A DNA stretch of 64,000 nt, from contig NZ_JAHZMO010000003.1 of the NCBI RefSeq assembly GCF_020748185.1, positions 62,001 to 126,000 of the forward strand, written 5' to 3'. This document shows, in pieces, positions 34,230 through 43,615 of this stretch. The DNA is from Terrisporobacter petrolearius (GTDB lineage Bacteria > Bacillota > Clostridia > Peptostreptococcales > Peptostreptococcaceae). Below the pieces are notes generated by a model. It saw nothing but the letters and a program-made list of their open reading frames with translations. It searched no databases and was not told where the DNA came from. Each line of letters starts with the position of its first letter. The stretch's first letter is position 1. A program made the position numbers and the translations under genes.

Positions 34230-35540
34230 TTACACTAAAATTCCTTCTACATATTCATCTTTTACTTCTGTAATTTTAACTTTCAGTATTTTTCCACAAA
34301 TATCTTCATTATAATTAACAAAAGTTTTTAAATAATTAGGAGTTAATCCTTCATATTCATTTTCTTCAGTTTTTTGTTCAAATAAAACTTCAAATTCTTT
34401 GCCTACCATTCTTGATGCAAACTTTTCAAAGTTTTCCTTATTTAACTGTAAAAGTTTTTCACTTCTTTCATGTTTAATTTGTGGTGAAACTTGATCTTTC
34501 ATATCTGCCGCTTTAGTTCCTTTTCTTGGTGAATACTTGAATATATGCATTTGTGATAATTCAATATCTTTTAAGAAATTGTAAGTTTGTTCAAACTCTT
34601 CTTCTGTTTCACCAGGAAACCCAACTATTACATCAGTAGTTATCGTTACATTAGGGATCTCTCTTCTCAATTTATCAACTATTTCTTTATATTCCTCAGT
34701 TGTATATCTTCTGTTCATTCTTTCTAGTGTCTTATCACATCCACTTTGTAGTGATAAATGATAATGAGGCATTACTTTTTCCATTTTTGATACTTCATTG
34801 ACAAATTCATTTGTGAATAATATAGGCTCAACAGAACTTGTTCTTATTCTTTTTATTCCATCTATTTCATTTATTTTCTTAATTACGTCTAAAAGACTCA
34901 CTTGTTCTTCTTTTAAATCTTTTCCATAAGAAGCTACATGTATACCTGTAAGTACCACTTCCTCGTACCCATTTTCAGCTAAAGTTTTAGCTTCATTTAC
35001 TATGCTTTCCTTATCTCTACTTCTTACTTTTCCACCTCTTGCGTAAGGTATTATACAGTAAGTACAGAATCTATCGCATCCATCTTGTATTTTCATAAAC
35101 GCTCTTGTTCTACCGTTTGATTGGCTTATTTCTATATCTTCGAAAGCTCTAACTTTCATTATGTCATCAACTGTAGAAGCTTTTCTATCCCCTTCTACAA
35201 CTTCTAGTTTTTTTATTTCATCAACTATAGTTCTTCTCTCATTAGTTCCCATAACCAAGTTTACTTCATCTATTTCAAGTATTTCTTCTGGCGATACTTG
35301 AGAATAACATCCAACAACAGCTATTATAGCATTTGGGTTTTTCTTTTTCATTCTTCTTATATATTGACGTGATTTTCTATCACTCATATGCGTTACTGTA
35401 CATGTGTTTATAACATAAACATCTGCATAATCTTCGCTACCAACTTGCTCATATCCGTCTTCTTTGAACATTTCAAGCATAGCTTCTGTTTCATATTGAT
35501 TTACTTTACATCCTAAAGTGTAAAAAGCTACTTTTTTCAT
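34230..35540 (-). CDS. mtaB: tRNA t6A37 methylthiotransferase MtaB
   Basis: A 436-residue radical-SAM enzyme that adds the methylthio group to N6-threonylcarbamoyladenosine at position 37 of ANN-decoding tRNAs (ms2t6A). The N-terminal UPF0004 domain starts YTLGCKVNQYE with the cluster cysteines; the radical SAM motif CDRFCTYCIIPYARG is at about 150-164; the C-terminal 65 residues form a TRAM-like domain. It overlaps rsmE by one base, so the two RNA-modification genes are coupled. Confidence 0.95.
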   Translation of the reverse strand: MKKVAFYTLGCKVNQYETEAMLEMFKEDGYEQVGSEDYADVYVINTCTVTHMSDRKSRQYIRRMKKKNPNAIIAVVGCYSQVSPEEILEIDEVNLVMGTNERRTIVDEIKKLEVVEGDRKASTVDDIMKVRAFEDIEISQSNGRTRAFMKIQDGCDRFCTYCIIPYARGGKVRSRDKESIVNEAKTLAENGYEEVVLTGIHVASYGKDLKEEQVSLLDVIKKINEIDGIKRIRTSSVEPILFTNEFVNEVSKMEKVMPHYHLSLQSGCDKTLERMNRRYTTEEYKEIVDKLRREIPNVTITTDVIVGFPGETEEEFEQTYNFLKDIELSQMHIFKYSPRKGTKAADMKDQVSPQIKHERSEKLLQLNKENFEKFASRMVGKEFEVLFEQKTEENEYEGLTPNYLKTFVNYNEDICGKILKVKITEVKDEYVEGILV

Positions 35541-36292
35541 TATATATTTCCTCCTAAGTCACTTAGCTCATATAAAACTATGGAAGAAGCAACTACAGAT
35601 GCAGTTTCCGTTCTAAGTATTCTAGGTCCTAGAGAAACTATTTTCCCATCTATGTTTTGAATTTTTTCAATTTCTTCTTCTTCAAATCCACCTTCTGGTC
35701 CAACAAAAATTCCAATTGTATTTGCACTAGAATCTTTTAAACCTTCTTTCATAGAAATTGTTCTTTCATTTTCATAAGGACAAAGATTTAAATCATTATT
35801 TTTCATATCTTCTAGGGCTTCTTTAAAAGTTAAAACTCCTGTAAGTTTTGGTATTTTACCTCTTTTACTTTGTTTAGCTGCTTCGTAAATGATTCTTTCC
35901 CATCTTTCAATCTTTTTATCTTCTTTTTTATTGTCTATTTTAGTTACACTTCTTTTTGTTTGTACTAAAACTATTTCATCTACACCTATTTCTGTTAATT
36001 TTTGAAGTATTAACTCCATTTTAGTTCCTTTAGGCATACCTTGATATAGCTTGACTTTTAAATCAGATTCACGTTTTATATTTGCTTTTTCAATTATGTC
36101 TAATAATATACTGTCTTTATTTATTTCTTTTATTTCACAAATATACTCATTATTGTCCATATCACACACCTCTAGTTTATCACTTTCTTTACATCTAAGA
36201 ACTCTAGAAATATGCTTAACATCTTCACCTTCAATAATGCAAGTATTTTGTTCTAAATTAATGTTATTTTTAGGCGTGAAAAATCTATCCAT
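35540..36292 (-). CDS. rsmE: 16S rRNA m3U1498 methyltransferase
   Basis: A 250-residue SPOUT-fold methyltransferase that methylates N3 of U1498 in 16S rRNA. It has the N-terminal PUA-like part with HISRVLRCKESDKLEVCD and the C-terminal knot with GIFVGPEGGFEEEE and SLGPRILRTETA, which bind SAM. It follows prmA by 8 bases, a very common pairing in Firmicutes. Confidence 0.95.
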   Translation of the reverse strand: MDRFFTPKNNINLEQNTCIIEGEDVKHISRVLRCKESDKLEVCDMDNNEYICEIKEINKDSILLDIIEKANIKRESDLKVKLYQGMPKGTKMELILQKLTEIGVDEIVLVQTKRSVTKIDNKKEDKKIERWERIIYEAAKQSKRGKIPKLTGVLTFKEALEDMKNNDLNLCPYENERTISMKEGLKDSSANTIGIFVGPEGGFEEEEIEKIQNIDGKIVSLGPRILRTETASVVASSIVLYELSDLGGNI

Positions 36293-36300
36293 AATTTCAC

Positions 36301-37242
36301 CTACTTAAGTTTTGATACTATAGCTGACCATTCACCAAGTTTTACTATATCAACTATCTCAAATCCATTTTTTTCTAAAGACTCTACAACTTCATCTATT
36401 TTAGCATGAATTATTCCTGATGATATAAACACTCCATCTGCACTTAAGAATTTACTTACATCATTTGCTAATATTTTTATTATATCTGCTATTATATTAG
36501 CAACAATTACATCTGCTTTTCCTTCTACTACTTCAAATAAGCTACCATGTTTTACAACAACTTTGTCTGATACATTATTTAGTTCACAGTTTTCTTTAGA
36601 AACTTTCACTGCTACTTCATCCAGGTCTCCTGCAACAACTTCTTTCGCTCCAAGTTTAGCTGCAGCTATTGCAAGTATTCCACTACCACATCCTATATCA
36701 AATACTCTTTTACTTTCATCAACGTATTTTTCTAATTCTCTAATACACATTGAAGTTGTTTCATGTGTTCCCGTACCAAAAGCCATTCCTGGATCTAGCT
36801 CTATTATTAAGTCACCCTCTTGCTTATCATAATCTTCCCAAGTAGGTTTCACTACAATTTTTTGCCCAATCTTTGTTGGCTTATAATACTTTTTCCACTC
36901 ATTTGCCCAATCTGATTCATTAACATCACTTAAAGAGACAGTTCCTTCACCTATGTCTAAGCCGTAAGATGGTAATAGTGATATTTTAGCTTTTATAGTT
37001 TCAACAAGTTCTAATACATTTCTTTCTTCAGGTATATATGTTTTTATTAATACTCCATCTTGATTGCTTTTATTAAATACTTCTTCTTCTACATAATCCC
37101 AATCCAATTCATTTTTCTTTTGGAATAGGAAGTCTTTAGGGTCTTCAATCATTACCCCTCCACATCTTTCTTCTAATAATATATTACTTATAGCTTCAAC
37201 AGCTTCTGTCGTTGTTTTCACTGTTACTTCTGTCCAATTCAT
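36301..37242 (-). CDS. prmA: Ribosomal protein L11 methyltransferase
   Basis: A 313-residue SAM-dependent enzyme that methylates amino groups of ribosomal protein L11. The N-terminal substrate domain begins MNWTEVTVKT; the SAM site is VFDIGCGSGILAIAAAKLGA at about 175-194, with VVANIIADI as the later motif. I placed the start at ATG 37242, seven bases after AAGAAGG; a TTG six codons upstream would overlap that site. A terminator separates it from dnaJ, so it has its own promoter in the gap or is read through. Confidence 0.94.
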   Translation of the reverse strand: MNWTEVTVKTTTEAVEAISNILLEERCGGVMIEDPKDFLFQKKNELDWDYVEEEVFNKSNQDGVLIKTYIPEERNVLELVETIKAKISLLPSYGLDIGEGTVSLSDVNESDWANEWKKYYKPTKIGQKIVVKPTWEDYDKQEGDLIIELDPGMAFGTGTHETTSMCIRELEKYVDESKRVFDIGCGSGILAIAAAKLGAKEVVAGDLDEVAVKVSKENCELNNVSDKVVVKHGSLFEVVEGKADVIVANIIADIIKILANDVSKFLSADGVFISSGIIHAKIDEVVESLEKNGFEIVDIVKLGEWSAIVSKLK

Positions 37243-37349
37243 ATGTAAACCTTCTTTCAATAATTTAATACTTTTTCATGAATTTTATTATATCATAATT
37301 ATTCTCTTTTATAATATTGTTTTATACATATAATAGTCATAATCATATA

Positions 37350-37388
37350 AAAAATCCCTCCAATATGATTATAATTGGAAGGATTTTT
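37350..37388 (-). terminator. Terminator downstream of dnaJ
   Basis: Arms AAAAATCCTTCCAAT and ATTGGAGGGATTTTT on the minus strand (one G-U pair, 9-base loop) with a T-run, 10 bases past the dnaJ stop. Confidence 0.85.
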
Positions 37389-37397
37389 TATATATTT

Positions 37398-38558
37398 TTA
37401 CTTCTTTTTTAAATTTTTAAAGAAGCCATCTATTTTATCACTTAAACTTTTTTGCCTTTCATGCACCTCTTCGCCACACTCTTTAGCAAATTGTCTTACT
37501 AGTTCTTTTTGTTTGTCATTAAGTTTTTTAGGTATCTCAACGGTTACTTTAACATATTGATCTCCTCTAACGTTAGATCTTAGTTTTGGTATACCCTTAC
37601 CTCTTAATCTAAATACTGTTCCTGTCTGAGTTCCTTCTGGAACTTGATATTGTACTTTTCCATCTAATGTAGGTACTTGTATTTCATCTCCAAGAGTAGC
37701 TTGCGCAAATGTTATAGGCATTTCTAAATAAACATCATAGCCTTCTCTTGTGAATAATTGATGAACATTTACACTTACTTCAATGTATAAGTCTCCTCTT
37801 GGTCCACCTCTAGTTCCAAGTTCACCTTGACCAGAAAGTTTAATCATTTGACCTTCATCTATACCTGCTGGTATGTCAACTTCTATAGTCTTAGTTTTTC
37901 TTATACTTCCTTTTCCATGACATTTGCTACATGGAGAATCGATAACTTCTCCTTCACCATTACATGTAGAACATGTTCTTGTGCTTGCTATATTACCAAA
38001 AGGAGTTCTTTGAACTGATTGTACTTGACCGCTACCATTACAAGTAGGACAAGTTTTCTTTGAAGTTCCTGGTTTTGCACCACTTCCATGACATTCATCA
38101 CATTCTTCACTTCTATTAATTTTAACTTGAACTTTCTTACCAAAAGCAGCTTCTTCGAAAGATATATTTATTCTTTGTTTTATATCCGCCCCACGTTCAG
38201 GACCTCGTCTTCTTGATCTTCCACCACCAAAACCTCCACCAAACATATCGCCAAATATGTCTCCAAATATATCATCAAATCCACCAAATCCTTGGCCACC
38301 GAAACCTCCAGCACCACCAAATCCTTGGCCATTTACACCTTCATGACCAAATTGATCATAATTACTTCTCTTAGTTTCATCTGATAATACTTCATAAGCT
38401 TCATTTATTTCTTTAAATTTTTCTTCCGCTTCTTTGTCACCTGGGTTTTTATCTGGGTGATATTTCATTGCTAATTTTCTATAAGCCTTCTTTATCTCCG
38501 TTGCATCCGCACTTTTGCCCACGCCTAAGACATCATAGTAGTCTCTTTTAGTACTCAA
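37398..38558 (-). CDS. dnaJ: Chaperone DnaJ
   Basis: A 386-residue type I J-protein that delivers clients to DnaK and stimulates its ATPase. The J domain (1-70) contains HPD in [12 protein letters not shown] Gly/Phe-rich linker (about 75-115, many GFGG repeats) follows, then four CxxCxGxG zinc motifs (about 145-215; [32 protein letters not shown]) and the C-terminal client-binding domain. It is separated from dnaK by a hairpin-containing gap of about 130 bases. Confidence 0.97.
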   Translation of the reverse strand: MSTKRDYYDVLGVGKSADATEIKKAYRKLAMKYHPDKNPGDKEAEEKFKEINEAYEVLSDETKRSNYDQFGHEGVNGQGFGGAGGFGGQGFGGFDDIFGDIFGDMFGGGFGGGRSRRRGPERGADIKQRINISFEEAAFGKKVQVKINRSEECDECHGSGAKPGTSKKTCPTCNGSGQVQSVQRTPFGNIASTRTCSTCNGEGEVIDSPCSKCHGKGSIRKTKTIEVDIPAGIDEGQMIKLSGQGELGTRGGPRGDLYIEVSVNVHQLFTREGYDVYLEMPITFAQATLGDEIQVPTLDGKVQYQVPEGTQTGTVFRLRGKGIPKLRSNVRGDQYVKVTVEIPKKLNDKQKELVRQFAKECGEEVHERQKSLSDKIDGFFKNLKKK

Positions 38559-38587
38559 GTTTTGTCACCACCTTTATATTACAAAAC

Positions 38588-38620
38588 AATAGCTTGTAGA
38601 ATATTAAACTACAAGCTATT
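38588..38620 (-). terminator. dnaK-dnaJ intergenic hairpin
   Basis: Perfect 12-bp arms (AATAGCTTGTAG and its complement), 9-base loop, followed on the minus strand by GTTTTGT. It looks like a partial terminator that could lower dnaJ relative to dnaK, or an mRNA-processing site. Confidence 0.65.
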
Positions 38621-38690
38621 ATTAATTGTTTTAAACAGATTAATATCCTTAATTTATTATACACAATCTGTATGTTTTTGCAATTAAATC

Positions 38691-40520
38691 TTATACTTCT
38701 TTAAAGTCTGCATCTACTACATCATCATTTGATTGATTTTCTTGTGCTTGCTCTCCACCTTGAGCTCCTTGTTCAGCTTGAGCTTGTTGATACATTTGCT
38801 CAGAAACTTTGTGGAATTTGTTCATTACTTCATCTATTGCAGCTTTTATTTCTTCAGCTGTAGAAGCTTCTTTATCTTTTACTTCTTTTAATGAAGCAAT
38901 AGCAGTTTCTATTGCAGATTTATCATCAGCATTTACCTTATCACCAAGTTCATTTAAAGTTTTTTCTGTTTGATATATAGTTGAATCAGCTTGGTTAAGA
39001 GCTTCTATTTTGTCTTTTTTAGCCTTATCAGCTTCAGCATTCATTTCAGCTTCTTTAACTTTCTTTTCTATTTCGTCTTCACTTAAATTAGTTCCTGAAG
39101 TTATAGTAACCTTTTGTTCTTTTCCAGTTCCTAAGTCTTTAGCAGTGACGTGAACTATACCGTTAGCATCTATATCAAAAGTAACTTCTATTTGAGGTAT
39201 TCCTCTTGGTGCTGGTGGTATTTCAGATAATTGGAATCTACCTAAAGTAGTATTGTCGTAAGACATACTTCTTTCACCTTGAAGAACATGTATGTCAACA
39301 GCAGTTTGGTTATCTGCAGCAGTTGAGAATACTTGTGATTTTTTAGTTGGTATAGTAGTATTTCTTTCTATTATTTTTGTCATTACATTACCCATAGTTT
39401 CTATTCCTAGAGATAATGGAGTTACGTCTAATAATAATAAGTCGTTAACTTCACCAGTTAATACACCAGCTTGTATAGCAGCACCTGCAGCAACACATTC
39501 GTCTGGGTTTATACCTTTGTGAGGTTCTTTTCCTATAAATTTCTTAACAGCATCTTGAACTGCTGGTATTCTTGTAGATCCACCTACTAATAATACATCG
39601 TCTATTTCTGATACAGAAAGTCCAGCATCAGATAAAGCTCTCTTAGTTGGTTCCATAGTTTTTTCGACTAAACCATGAGTTAATTCATCAAACTTAGATC
39701 TAGATAAATCCACATTCATATGCTTTGGTCCACTTGCAGTAGCTGTTATGAATGGTAAGTTTATGTTTGTTGTCATTGTTGAAGATAATTCTTTTTTAGC
39801 TTTTTCAGCAGCTTCTTTTAATCTTTGAAGAGCCATGCCGTCTTGTCTCAAGTCAACACCTTCAGCTTTTTTGAATTCTTCAGCTAAATAATCTATTACA
39901 ACTTTATCAAAGTCATCTCCACCTAATCTGTTGTTACCAGCAGTAGCTAAAACTTCAAAAGTACCATCACCTATTTCAAGTATAGATACGTCAAAAGTTC
40001 CTCCACCTAAGTCAAATACTAATATTTTCTTGTCTTGATCTAATTTGTCCATACCGTATGCAAGAGCTGCTGCAGTTGGCTCGTTTATTATTCTTTTAAC
40101 TTCTAACCCTGCTATTCTACCAGCATCTTTAGTTGCTTGTCTTTGAGCATCTGTAAAGTAAGCTGGAACTGTTATAACAGCTTCTTTAACTGGTTGACCT
40201 AAGTAACTTTCAGCATCAGCTTTTAGTTTTTGAAGTGTTATAGCTGATATTTCTTGTGGTGTATATGATTTTCCTTCTATATTAACTTTGTAATCTGTAC
40301 CCATATGAGTTTTTATAGATATTACTGTGTTATCAGCATTTGTTACTGCTTGTCTTTTTGCAGGCTCCCCTACTATTCTTTCTCCGTCTTTTGTAAAAGC
40401 AACTACAGATGGAGTAGTTCTCATACCTTCATTATTTGCTATTATTTGTGGTTCTCCATTTTCTAAAACAGCAACACATGAGTTTGTTGTTCCTAAATCT
40501 ATTCCTATTACTTTTGACAT
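38691..40520 (-). CDS. dnaK: Chaperone DnaK (Hsp70)
   Basis: A 609-residue Hsp70. The nucleotide-binding domain (1-355) opens [14 protein letters not shown] and has [12 protein letters not shown] and the [11 protein letters not shown] motif. The interdomain linker [15 protein letters not shown] leads to the substrate-binding domain and helical lid, and the tail is Gln/Gly-rich. It binds exposed hydrophobic peptides in an ATP-controlled cycle with GrpE and DnaJ, both encoded alongside. CIRCE upstream of hrcA should control the whole unit. Confidence 0.98.
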   Translation of the reverse strand: MSKVIGIDLGTTNSCVAVLENGEPQIIANNEGMRTTPSVVAFTKDGERIVGEPAKRQAVTNADNTVISIKTHMGTDYKVNIEGKSYTPQEISAITLQKLKADAESYLGQPVKEAVITVPAYFTDAQRQATKDAGRIAGLEVKRIINEPTAAALAYGMDKLDQDKKILVFDLGGGTFDVSILEIGDGTFEVLATAGNNRLGGDDFDKVVIDYLAEEFKKAEGVDLRQDGMALQRLKEAAEKAKKELSSTMTTNINLPFITATASGPKHMNVDLSRSKFDELTHGLVEKTMEPTKRALSDAGLSVSEIDDVLLVGGSTRIPAVQDAVKKFIGKEPHKGINPDECVAAGAAIQAGVLTGEVNDLLLLDVTPLSLGIETMGNVMTKIIERNTTIPTKKSQVFSTAADNQTAVDIHVLQGERSMSYDNTTLGRFQLSEIPPAPRGIPQIEVTFDIDANGIVHVTAKDLGTGKEQKVTITSGTNLSEDEIEKKVKEAEMNAEADKAKKDKIEALNQADSTIYQTEKTLNELGDKVNADDKSAIETAIASLKEVKDKEASTAEEIKAAIDEVMNKFHKVSEQMYQQAQAEQGAQGGEQAQENQSNDDVVDADFKEV

Positions 40521-40577
40521 AATTCATTTCCTCCTTAATTCTTCATCTATTTAAATTTTAATAATTTGTTATTTTAA

Positions 40578-41174
40578 TTAACAAGAAACTTTAACCATTG
40601 TAGGTCTTATTACTTTCGTGTTTAACTTATAGCCTTTTTGTAGTACCATTACCACTTTGTTTGGTTCTACTCCTTCTACACTTTCTTGCATTACAGCTAA
40701 ATGTAAATTTGGGTCAAAATCTTCATCGAGTGCTTTGATTTCTTCAACCTCAAATTTTTCTAAACAGTCTATTAACTGTTTATGTACAAGCTCAATACCT
40801 TTGTACATATCATCTTCTTTATCTGTACAAGCATCCATAGCTCTTTCCATACTGTCAATAACAGGTATTAACTCTGTAATTATTTTTTCATTGGCAAATA
40901 TACCCACAGTTTGTTTTTCTTCTTGAGTTCTTCTCATATAATTAGAGTACTCAGCTTGAAGTCTTATATATTTGTCCTCTTTTTCTTCTATTTGTTTTTC
41001 AAGTTCCTCTATTGTGTCATTTATTCTTTTTTCTTCTAACTTAGAGTTTATATCTGTTACATTCTCTTCACACGTAGCTTCTTCTACATTTCCTTCAGAT
41101 GTTTGCCTTACTTCCTCTTCATTAGAAGTGCAATTTTCTTGTATTTTTTCATCCTGATTCATGTTTTTTTCCAA
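40578..41174 (-). CDS. grpE: Nucleotide exchange factor GrpE
   Basis: A 198-residue homodimeric ADP/ATP exchange factor for DnaK. The N-terminal 60 residues are acidic and likely disordered; a long coiled coil (about 50-100) leads to the core with YSNYMRRTQEE, and the C-terminal beta domain includes VMQESVEG and PTMVKVSC. The start is TTG 41174, well spaced behind GAGGGGTG; the ATG four codons later is too far from it. It lies between hrcA and dnaK. Confidence 0.94.
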   Translation of the reverse strand: MEKNMNQDEKIQENCTSNEEEVRQTSEGNVEEATCEENVTDINSKLEEKRINDTIEELEKQIEEKEDKYIRLQAEYSNYMRRTQEEKQTVGIFANEKIITELIPVIDSMERAMDACTDKEDDMYKGIELVHKQLIDCLEKFEVEEIKALDEDFDPNLHLAVMQESVEGVEPNKVVMVLQKGYKLNTKVIRPTMVKVSC

Positions 41175-41191
41175 GATCTACACCCCTCAGC

Positions 41192-42223
41192 TTAAAATTT
41201 ATTTGATTTATTATTTAATAATATATTCATATAATTTATTATAGAATATATTCTAGAATAATCCATTCTTGTTGGTCCTATGAAACTTATACGCCCAATC
41301 AAATCTTTATCTACTTTATAGGTAGCTGTCACAACGCTACATTCTTGAGCTTGTTCACAATCATTATCGCTACCAATAATAATTGTAGCATTCTCCTTTA
41401 ATATACCCTTTGATTTAACTATTTTGGCAATTGTTTCTTTTGTTCCTAACATGTCTAAAAATGACCTGGCCTTTAGAACGTCGTTAAATTCTGGATAATT
41501 AAAAATATTAGTAGCTCCATTTAAAGTCATTGAAAGCTCTTCCTCAGTAGGATTTGTATTTAACATATTAAGTAATTGGTCTATTATAGATGAATATTCG
41601 CCTATTTCATATTTTATATATGCTATTAATCTATCATCTATTTCTGTTATAGTTTTGCCAGAAAGCTTTCTAGTTAAATTATCAGAAATTAAATTCAACT
41701 TAGCTTGATCTAAATCAATTTTAGCACTTAAGCTGGATTTTTTTATATCGCCTTTTTCTGTAACTACTATTAATAAAATCTCACCTTCATGCATTCTAAC
41801 CAATTGAATATGTTTAATTTCACTTAAAGTAGCCAAATGTTTTGTCATTGCAACTGTAGTATAGTTAGTAAGTTGAGATAACATCTTTGATGTTTCATGT
41901 ATTAAGTCTTGAATATGATTCATGTTACCATCTACACATCTTTCAATTACCTCTTTATCACTATCACTAAGTTCTATAGTATTCATAAGAGAATTTACAT
42001 ATAGCTTATATCCCTTTTCTGTAGGAACTCTTCCTGCAGATGTATAAGGTTGAACTAAGTATCCTAGTTCTTCTAAGTCTGACATTTCATTTCTAATAGT
42101 TGCTGCGCTAACTCCAAGGTTATATTTTTTTGATATTGTTCTAGACCCTACAGCTTCAGCTGTTTCTATATAATCTTTAACTATTGCTTTGAGGATATTC
42201 ATTTTTCTTTCATTCAATTCCAT
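41192..42223 (-). CDS. hrcA: Heat-inducible transcription repressor HrcA
   Basis: A 343-residue repressor of class I heat-shock genes. The N-terminal winged helix (ERKMNILKAIVKDYIETAEAVGSRTI, then LGVSAATIRNEMSDLEELGY) binds CIRCE, and the rest forms the HrcA dimer and GAF-like domains. ATG 42223 is nine bases after AAGGAGG; a TTG two codons earlier is too close. A perfect CIRCE lies just upstream of the gene, so it represses itself and grpE-dnaK-dnaJ until misfolded protein titrates its chaperone. Confidence 0.97.
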   Translation of the reverse strand: MELNERKMNILKAIVKDYIETAEAVGSRTISKKYNLGVSAATIRNEMSDLEELGYLVQPYTSAGRVPTEKGYKLYVNSLMNTIELSDSDKEVIERCVDGNMNHIQDLIHETSKMLSQLTNYTTVAMTKHLATLSEIKHIQLVRMHEGEILLIVVTEKGDIKKSSLSAKIDLDQAKLNLISDNLTRKLSGKTITEIDDRLIAYIKYEIGEYSSIIDQLLNMLNTNPTEEELSMTLNGATNIFNYPEFNDVLKARSFLDMLGTKETIAKIVKSKGILKENATIIIGSDNDCEQAQECSVVTATYKVDKDLIGRISFIGPTRMDYSRIYSIINYMNILLNNKSNKF

Positions 42224-42244
42224 TTTCAAATACCTCCTTCGCTG

Positions 42245-42271
42245 TTAGCACTCACTAAATCCGAGTGCTAA
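42245..42271. promoter_or_regulatory. CIRCE operator
   Basis: TTAGCACTC, nine bases, GAGTGCTAA: a perfect match to the HrcA-binding CIRCE inverted repeat, placed between the promoter and the hrcA start. Confidence 0.98.
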
Positions 42272-42284
42272 AAAGATTATATAT

Positions 42285-42315
42285 ATTATATACCATGTTA
42301 TTTTTTTATTGTCAA
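42285..42315 (-). promoter_or_regulatory. Sigma-A promoter of the hrcA operon
   Basis: Minus strand TTGACA (42310-42315) and TATATAAT (-10 within 42285-42292), spacing 17-19 bases depending on the hexamer chosen. CIRCE lies just downstream. Confidence 0.85.
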
Positions 42316-42338
42316 TAGGTTTCAAATAATTTGTTTTC

Positions 42339-43469
42339 TTATTTTATAAATTCTACAAAAACACTGTTAGATATTTCTCTGCCTTTTTGGGTTAATATCA
42401 TACCTTTATCACTAATTTCAATTAATTTCATTTTATTTAACTTGTTAATTTCTTTTTCATAAACTTCTTCAAAGTCAATATTATATTTTTCATAAAAATC
42501 CATAAATTTTATACCTTCATTCATTCTTAAACCTAAAAATATACTTTCCTCTACCTTATCTTTAATACTTAATTTTTCTTCCCATTCTATAGGTTTCCTA
42601 CCAGTATTAATTGTATTTTCATATTTTTTTAGTTCACACAAATTATTATATCTTGTCTCATTTAAATATCCCGATGCTGATGCACCTAATCCAATGTAAT
42701 TTTCACACTTCCAATATAAAATATTATGCTTACATTCAAATTCTTCTTTTGCATAATTTGATATTTCATATTGATTGTATCCATATGATTTTAAATATTT
42801 TATAGTATATTCATACATTTCAATATCCGTTTCTTCATCTAATAGTTCAAATTCTTTTCTTTCATACATCTTAAATAATTCTGTATCCTCTTCTAGTATT
42901 AAAGAATATGCAGAAATATGAGTAGGGTTTAGTTTTACAATTTTCTCTAAGGACTCTATCCAATCTTTTTTGCTTTGATTTGGAAGGGCGTACATAAGAT
43001 CAATATTTATATTCTCAAATCCAACTTTTTTAGCTTGGTAGTAATTCTCTTCAAATTCTTCATATGTATGTATTCTTCCTATATATTCTAAGTGCTTGTT
43101 TTGCACCGCTTGCAGGCCAATACTTAATCTATTAACGCCACATTCTTTCATTGTTTTTAATTTATTTAAAGTTAATGTACCAGGATTACATTCCATGGTT
43201 ATTTCTGCGTTATTTTTTATATTAAAATTATTTTTAATATTATCAAATAAGAACTTAATCTCATCTTGATTTAATATACTAGGTGTTCCACCTCCAATAA
43301 ATATGGTATCAATTTCTTTGCCTCTTGCTTCTTCTTTATAAAATTTCATTTCTTTTTGTAATGCATTCAAATATTTTCTTTTTTCATCCAAGTTTAATTT
43401 ATAGGAATTAAAATCACAATATTTACACTTTGATATACAAAAAGGAATATGTATGTATAAACCTAACAT
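42339..43469 (-). CDS. hemW: Radical-SAM heme chaperone HemW
   Basis: A 376-residue radical-SAM protein of the HemN-like family. The N-terminus YIHIPFCISKCKYCDFNSYK carries CxxxCxxC with the extra Cys-x-Phe typical of HemW, which lacks coproporphyrinogen oxidase activity and is thought to transfer heme. The SAM-region motifs FIGGGTPSIL and RLSIGLQAVQ follow. It lies upstream of hrcA on the same strand, as in many Firmicutes, but hrcA has its own promoter. Confidence 0.93.
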   Translation of the reverse strand: MLGLYIHIPFCISKCKYCDFNSYKLNLDEKRKYLNALQKEMKFYKEEARGKEIDTIFIGGGTPSILNQDEIKFLFDNIKNNFNIKNNAEITMECNPGTLTLNKLKTMKECGVNRLSIGLQAVQNKHLEYIGRIHTYEEFEENYYQAKKVGFENINIDLMYALPNQSKKDWIESLEKIVKLNPTHISAYSLILEEDTELFKMYERKEFELLDEETDIEMYEYTIKYLKSYGYNQYEISNYAKEEFECKHNILYWKCENYIGLGASASGYLNETRYNNLCELKKYENTINTGRKPIEWEEKLSIKDKVEESIFLGLRMNEGIKFMDFYEKYNIDFEEVYEKEINKLNKMKLIEISDKGMILTQKGREISNSVFVEFIK

Positions 43470-43561
43470 ATGTTTTCTCCTTAAATAATTTTTCTAGTTA
43501 CTATATTATTACCCACTCATATATTTCATTATTTTATATTTTGTTATTTATGTACACAAAA

Positions 43562-43603
43562 ATATCCTACATGGCAGATTCTAATCTCTATCATATAGGA
43601 TAT
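43562..43603 (-). terminator. Terminator of the cap operon
   Basis: Minus-strand arms ATATCCTATATG and CATGTAGGATAT enclose a second small stem (AGATT/AATCT), followed by TTTTTGTG. It ends 13 bases from the capD stop. Confidence 0.8.
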
Positions 43604-43615
43604 ATACATTTAAAT

